A DNA stretch of 64,000 nucleotides from JACVRM01 sp963755085. Lineage in GTDB: Bacteria > Actinomycetota > Thermoleophilia > Gaiellales > Gaiellaceae. Positions 60,776-64,000 of this stretch are shown piece by piece (position 1 is the first letter of the stretch; every line of letters begins with the position of its first letter). Location of the stretch: positions 62,001 through 126,000 of the forward strand of contig CAVWIN010000005.1 in NCBI GenBank assembly GCA_963755085.1, given 5' to 3'. The notes beneath the pieces are model-generated. The model was not told the origin of the DNA and ran no database searches. It worked only from the letters and a program-made list of their open reading frames with translations. The translations under genes and the position numbers were made by a program.

Positions 60776-62038
60776 GTGTCCTCGCACCTGATCGGCCTGC
60801 TGCTGGGCACCGAGGAGGACTGGCCGACCGCGTTCGAGCACCTGCTCGGCCGCGTCGGGGCCATCCAGCACGGCGGCGAGACGCACGAGTTGACCACCGA
60901 GCGCGTCATGAACGAGCCGTTCGACCTGCGCTACCGGCCGCGGCACGCGCTCGTCATCGACCGCCTCGCGTGGTGGTACTTCGTGCCGCGCGAGTGGTTG
61001 AAGAAGATCTCCCTGATGGACGACGTGTACCTCCTGAACAACCCGTTCACGTTCCAGGCCATGGAGAAGCACTCCGCCTACTGCGCGATGATGCGGCTCG
61101 GCCTGAACGTCCCCGAGACGTGGATGATCCCGCACAAGGAGCCACCGCGCTCGGTGCGCTTCGAGTCGGCCACCGCGCGCTGGGAGACGATGGCGTCGCG
61201 GTACAACGCGCCGTTCGACCTGGACGCGATCGCAGGGCACATCGGCTTCCCGCTGTTCATGAAGCCGTTCGACGGCGGCCAGTGGGTCGGCGTCACGCGC
61301 GTCGCGTCGCCCGACGAACTGCACGCGGTCTATGACGAGTCCGGCGAGCGGCTCATGCACCTGCAGGCCTCCGTCGAGGACTTCGACGTCTTCGTCCGGT
61401 CGCTCTCCATCGGCGCCGAGACGATGGTCATGCGCTACGACCCGTCCGTCCCGCTGCACGCGCGCTACACGGTCGCGCACGACTTCCTCTCGCCGGACGT
61501 GGGCGCGGAGGTCGTCGCGATCTCCCGGCTCGTGAACGCCTTCTTCCGCTGGGAGTTCAACTCGTGCGAGACGCTGGTCAAGGACGGCGTCGTCTATCCG
61601 ATCGACTACGCCAACGCGTCGCCGGACGTCGCGCTCACGTCGCTGCACTACTACTTCCCGTGGGCGATCAAGGCACTCGTCCGCTGGTGCACCTTCTGCA
61701 CCGTGGTCCGCCGGCGCATGCGCCTCAACCAGAACACGCGCGCGTACTTCGACATCGGCGACCGCGACGACCTCACGTACCAGCAGAAGCTGGACGGCTA
61801 CCGCGGGCTGGCCGAGGACTACTTCGACGTCGACCACTACCGCGAGTTCTGCGACACGCACCTCGCACACCTCGACGATGCGGCCGTCGACTACGTCGAG
61901 AGCCCGCAGTTCGACGGGCTGATCGTCTCCACGGTGCAGGCGACGTTCCCCGAGCACGAGCACGAGCACTTCGTCGCGCACTACCGCGGTCTGCTGGGTA
62001 TGTGGGTCGCCGACCAGCACGCGGCAGCGCGCGTATAG
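60776..62038 (+). CDS. ATP-grasp family ligase
   Basis: 420 aa, GTG start. Pre-ATP-grasp part (SSHLIGLLLGTEEDWPTAFEHLL), then the ATP-grasp core: FPLFMKPFDGGQWVGVTRV (Lys/Gly loop of ATP binding), FVRSLSIGAETMVMRYD, VKDGVVYPIDYANASPDVALT with the metal-binding acidic and Asn residues, and a long helical C-terminal part unlike RimK (RRMRLNQNTRAYFDIGDRDDL). Likely joins an amino acid or acid to an amine. TAGAAA is 6 bases before the GTG. It is 11 bases from the next gene. Confidence 0.75.
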   Translation: MSSHLIGLLLGTEEDWPTAFEHLLGRVGAIQHGGETHELTTERVMNEPFDLRYRPRHALVIDRLAWWYFVPREWLKKISLMDDVYLLNNPFTFQAMEKHSAYCAMMRLGLNVPETWMIPHKEPPRSVRFESATARWETMASRYNAPFDLDAIAGHIGFPLFMKPFDGGQWVGVTRVASPDELHAVYDESGERLMHLQASVEDFDVFVRSLSIGAETMVMRYDPSVPLHARYTVAHDFLSPDVGAEVVAISRLVNAFFRWEFNSCETLVKDGVVYPIDYANASPDVALTSLHYYFPWAIKALVRWCTFCTVVRRRMRLNQNTRAYFDIGDRDDLTYQQKLDGYRGLAEDYFDVDHYREFCDTHLAHLDDAAVDYVESPQFDGLIVSTVQATFPEHEHEHFVAHYRGLLGMWVADQHAAARV

Positions 62039-62048
62039 CCTCCGTTTC

Positions 62049-63266
62049 GTGGACTTCGAGCTCACAGACGAGCAGCGGCTGATCCAGGACACCGTCCGCG
62101 CGTTCGTGGACGAGCGCGTCCTGCCGGTCGCAATCGAGAACGACATAAACCACCGGCTCGACATGGGCGCGATCGAGGGCATGGCCGAGCTCGGGATCCT
62201 CGGGATCATCATCCCCGAGGAGTACGGCGGCGCCGGCCTCGACTACGTGTCGGAGGCGCTCGCGTGCGAGGAGATCGAGCGCGGCGAGGCCGCCTTCCGC
62301 ACGCTGATCTCCGTCCACGTCGGGCTCAACTCGTCGACGCTGCTGCGCTACGGCACCGAGGAGCAGAAGCAGCGCTACCTGGTGCCGCAGGCGCGCGGCG
62401 AGAAGCTCGCCTGCTTCGGACTGACCGAGCCCGCCGCCGGCTCCGACGTCGCCGCGATGCGCACGACGGCACGGCGCGAGGGCGACAGCTACGTCCTGAA
62501 CGGGCAGAAGAACTGGATCTCGTACGCCTCGGTCGCGCAGCACCAGCTGGTGTTCGCGAAGACCGACCCTGCTGCGAAGCACAAGGGCATTTCGGCGTTC
62601 ATCGTCGAGCGCGACTGGCCGGGGGTCACGACGCGGGACACGGAGAACAAGCTGGGCATCTGGGCCGGCTCGACGGGTGAGCTCTTCTTCGGGAACGTGG
62701 AGGTGCCGGCGGCGAACCTCCTCGGCGAGGAGGGCCAGGGCTTCGAGATCGCCATGTACGCCCTCGACCAGGGCCGCTTTACCGTCGCCGCCGGCGCGGT
62801 CGGCGTCGTCCGGGCCTGCCTCGAGCGGTCGGTCGAGTACGCGCGCGAGCGCGAGACGTTCGGGCAGCCGATCGGCAAGTACCAGTTCGTCCAGGACATG
62901 ATCGCCGAGATGGTGCTCGGCTACGAGACGTCGAAGCTGCTCGTCATGCAGGCCGCCTGGATGAAGAACGAGGGGCTGCGCAACACGCGCGAGACGTCGC
63001 TCGCGAAGTGGCACGCGACCGAGTCGGCCTTCAAGGCGGCGCACCTGGCCATCCAGGTGTTCGGCTCGTACGGCTACTCGGCGGAGTACGGCATCGAGCG
63101 GTACTTCCGCAACGCGCGCGCCCCGATCATCTACGAGGGCACGACGCAGATCCACAAGATGATGCAGGCGGAGCACGCACTCGGGCTGCGGCGGCTGAAC
63201 GGCCACACGGGCGAGATGTCCCCGCTCGTCTCGTGGGGACCACCGCTCGCGGCCGCCACCGCGTAG
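62049..63266 (+). CDS. Acyl-CoA dehydrogenase
   Basis: 405 aa, GTG start. LTDEQRLIQDTVRAFVDERVLP, IIPEEYGGAGLDYVSEAL, FGLTEPAAGSDVAAMRT, NWISYASVAQHQL, ARERETFGQPIGKYQFVQ, and the catalytic Glu in APIIYEGTTQIHK. Close to short-chain/glutaryl-type enzymes, but substrate not fixed. TAGCCT lies 7 bases upstream. Probably cotranscribed with the ATP-grasp gene and coupled to the PPOX gene, whose start follows directly. Confidence 0.92.
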   Translation: MDFELTDEQRLIQDTVRAFVDERVLPVAIENDINHRLDMGAIEGMAELGILGIIIPEEYGGAGLDYVSEALACEEIERGEAAFRTLISVHVGLNSSTLLRYGTEEQKQRYLVPQARGEKLACFGLTEPAAGSDVAAMRTTARREGDSYVLNGQKNWISYASVAQHQLVFAKTDPAAKHKGISAFIVERDWPGVTTRDTENKLGIWAGSTGELFFGNVEVPAANLLGEEGQGFEIAMYALDQGRFTVAAGAVGVVRACLERSVEYARERETFGQPIGKYQFVQDMIAEMVLGYETSKLLVMQAAWMKNEGLRNTRETSLAKWHATESAFKAAHLAIQVFGSYGYSAEYGIERYFRNARAPIIYEGTTQIHKMMQAEHALGLRRLNGHTGEMSPLVSWGPPLAAATA

Positions 63267-63671
63267 GTGGAGCTCCCGCTCGAGGTCGAGGAACTGCTGC
63301 GGGGGCGCAACTTCGCGCACCTCGCGTCGCTCTTGCCCGACGGGTCGCCTCACTCGGTGCCGATCTGGGTCGGCGTCGAGGACGGACGGATCGCCTTCTT
63401 CACGGGCGACGGGACGCGCAAGGCACGCAACCTGGAGCGCGACGGCCGCGTCGCGATCTCGGTCACCGACGACCGGAACCCGTACCGCTCCTGCTGGATC
63501 CGCGGACGCATCGTCGAGCGCCTCACGGGCGACCGCGCAAACAAGATCGTCGACCGGATCTCCATGCGCTACACGGGCCAGCCGTTCCCGATGCGCGACC
63601 GCCTCGTGCTGCTGATCGAGCCAGAGCGCTGCGGCACGATGACGCTGCCGTTCGACCACGAGCGGCCCTAG
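63267..63671 (+). CDS. PPOX-class F420-dependent oxidoreductase
   Basis: 134 aa, GTG start immediately after the previous stop. Split-barrel flavin/F420-binding fold: LRGRNFAHLASLLPDGSPHSVPIWVGVEDGRIAFFTGDGTRKARNL split over two strands, and VAISVTDDRNPYRSCWIRGRIVE. These match the PPOX/F420 family of actinobacteria. Could reduce enones or act on small redox compounds. Uses FMN or F420; which one is not readable. Confidence 0.8.
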   Translation: MELPLEVEELLRGRNFAHLASLLPDGSPHSVPIWVGVEDGRIAFFTGDGTRKARNLERDGRVAISVTDDRNPYRSCWIRGRIVERLTGDRANKIVDRISMRYTGQPFPMRDRLVLLIEPERCGTMTLPFDHERP

Positions 63672-63676
63672 CTGTG

Positions 63677-63690
63677 CGAACATGTGTTCG
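63677..63690. promoter_or_regulatory. LexA (SOS/Cheo) box at dinB
   Basis: CGAACATGTGTTCG, a perfect 14-base palindrome that fits the Gram-positive LexA consensus CGAACRNRYGTTYG at all fixed positions. Its last base is the first base of the dinB GTG start. LexA bound here would block initiation. Confidence 0.85.
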
Positions 63691-64000
63691 TGTCGATCCT
63701 GCACGCGGATCTCGACGCCTTCTATGCCTCGGTCGAGCAGCGCGACGACCCTCGGCTCCGCGGCCGCCCCGTGATCGTCGGCGGCGGGGTCGTGCTCGCC
63801 GCCAGCTACGAGGCGAAGGCGTTCGGCATCCGGACGGCCATGGGTGGGCGCGAGGCGCGCCGCCGCTGCCCCGGCGCAACCGTCGTCCGCCCGCGCATGG
63901 ACGCCTACTCGGAGGCGAGCAAGGCCGTCTACCGCGTCTTCGAGGACACGTCGCCGCTCGTCGAGGCGCTGTCGATCGACGAGGCGTTCATCGACGTGCG
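63690..64000 (+). CDS. dinB: DNA polymerase IV, N-terminal part
   Basis: First about 103 codons; runs off the right edge. Y-family translesion polymerase. GTG start then SILHADLDAFYASVEQRDDP with catalytic Asp7 and the steric-gate aromatic residues, RPVIVGGG, AASYEAKAFGIRTAM, and SIDEAFIDV with the second catalytic acidic pair. Overlaps the LexA box by one base, so it should be SOS-induced. Confidence 0.93.
   Translation, partial: MSILHADLDAFYASVEQRDDPRLRGRPVIVGGGVVLAASYEAKAFGIRTAMGGREARRRCPGATVVRPRMDAYSEASKAVYRVFEDTSPLVEALSIDEAFIDV

Overview
The window is high-GC DNA with no rRNA, tRNA, CRISPR array or insertion sequence that I could see. It reads as the chromosome of an actinobacterium (Actinomycetota), probably an uncultured deep-branching lineage such as Thermoleophilia/Gaiellales; that placement is inference. 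The evidence is CarD beside ispD/ispF, a DUF2469 protein, a class I ClpC, a PPOX-type F420-dependent enzyme, a Cheo-type LexA box at dinB, many GTG/TTG starts, and many genes that start 6-7 bases after a TANNNT element without a Shine-Dalgarno sequence, which suggests leaderless transcripts.

Layout: 0.1-8 kb holds a class II glutamine amidotransferase, glutamate decarboxylase, a DUF6325/SHOCT pair, mutY, a nitrilase, and the carD-ispD-HAD-ispF-GNAT operon. 8-18.6 kb holds radA, a frameshifted FMN-dependent 2-hydroxyacid oxidase, a 2'-5' RNA ligase-like protein, a methyltransferase, a TetR/cupin divergent pair with a visible operator, clpC (frameshifted as read), a small LPFTG-anchored protein, a decayed sugar-transferase pseudogene, a sugar-nucleotide epimerase and a low-molecular-weight phosphatase. 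18.6-38 kb holds lysS, a secreted protein with LTDGWYSA repeats, greA, coaX, folK, folB, folP, ftsH, hpt and tilS. Set among these are three large adenylate cyclase/AAA signalling proteins, an S8 protease and small membrane proteins. 38-50 kb is metabolic: a PLP decarboxylase, purine nucleoside phosphorylase, a lipid kinase-like protein, class I aldolase, sirtuin, gamma-glutamyltransferase, thioesterase, a VanW protein and an acyl-CoA dehydrogenase. 50-57 kb is an envelope and esterase region (EamA transporter, MprF-like synthase, three alpha/beta esterases, a broken Tat-type propeller protein). 57-64 kb has an unusual membrane regulator that fuses a SARP-type DNA-binding domain to a beta-propeller and a peptide-binding domain, then an ATP-grasp protein, an acyl-CoA dehydrogenase, an F420/PPOX protein and the start of dinB.

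The set tilS, hpt, ftsH, folP, folB, folK, coaX, lysS, clpC, radA, carD, ispD, ispF, mutY is also clustered on the Mycobacterium tuberculosis chromosome (my recollection of that map). The housekeeping backbone here is therefore probably ancestral, and the cyclases, protease, repeat protein and others look like lineage-specific insertions into it. No folE, panC, panD or disA is seen here.

Several genes carry single-base indels (clpC, the FMN oxidase, the propeller protein), and two carry large internal deletions (sugar transferase, L,D-transpeptidase). Assembly or sequencing error cannot be separated from true decay using the sequence alone.
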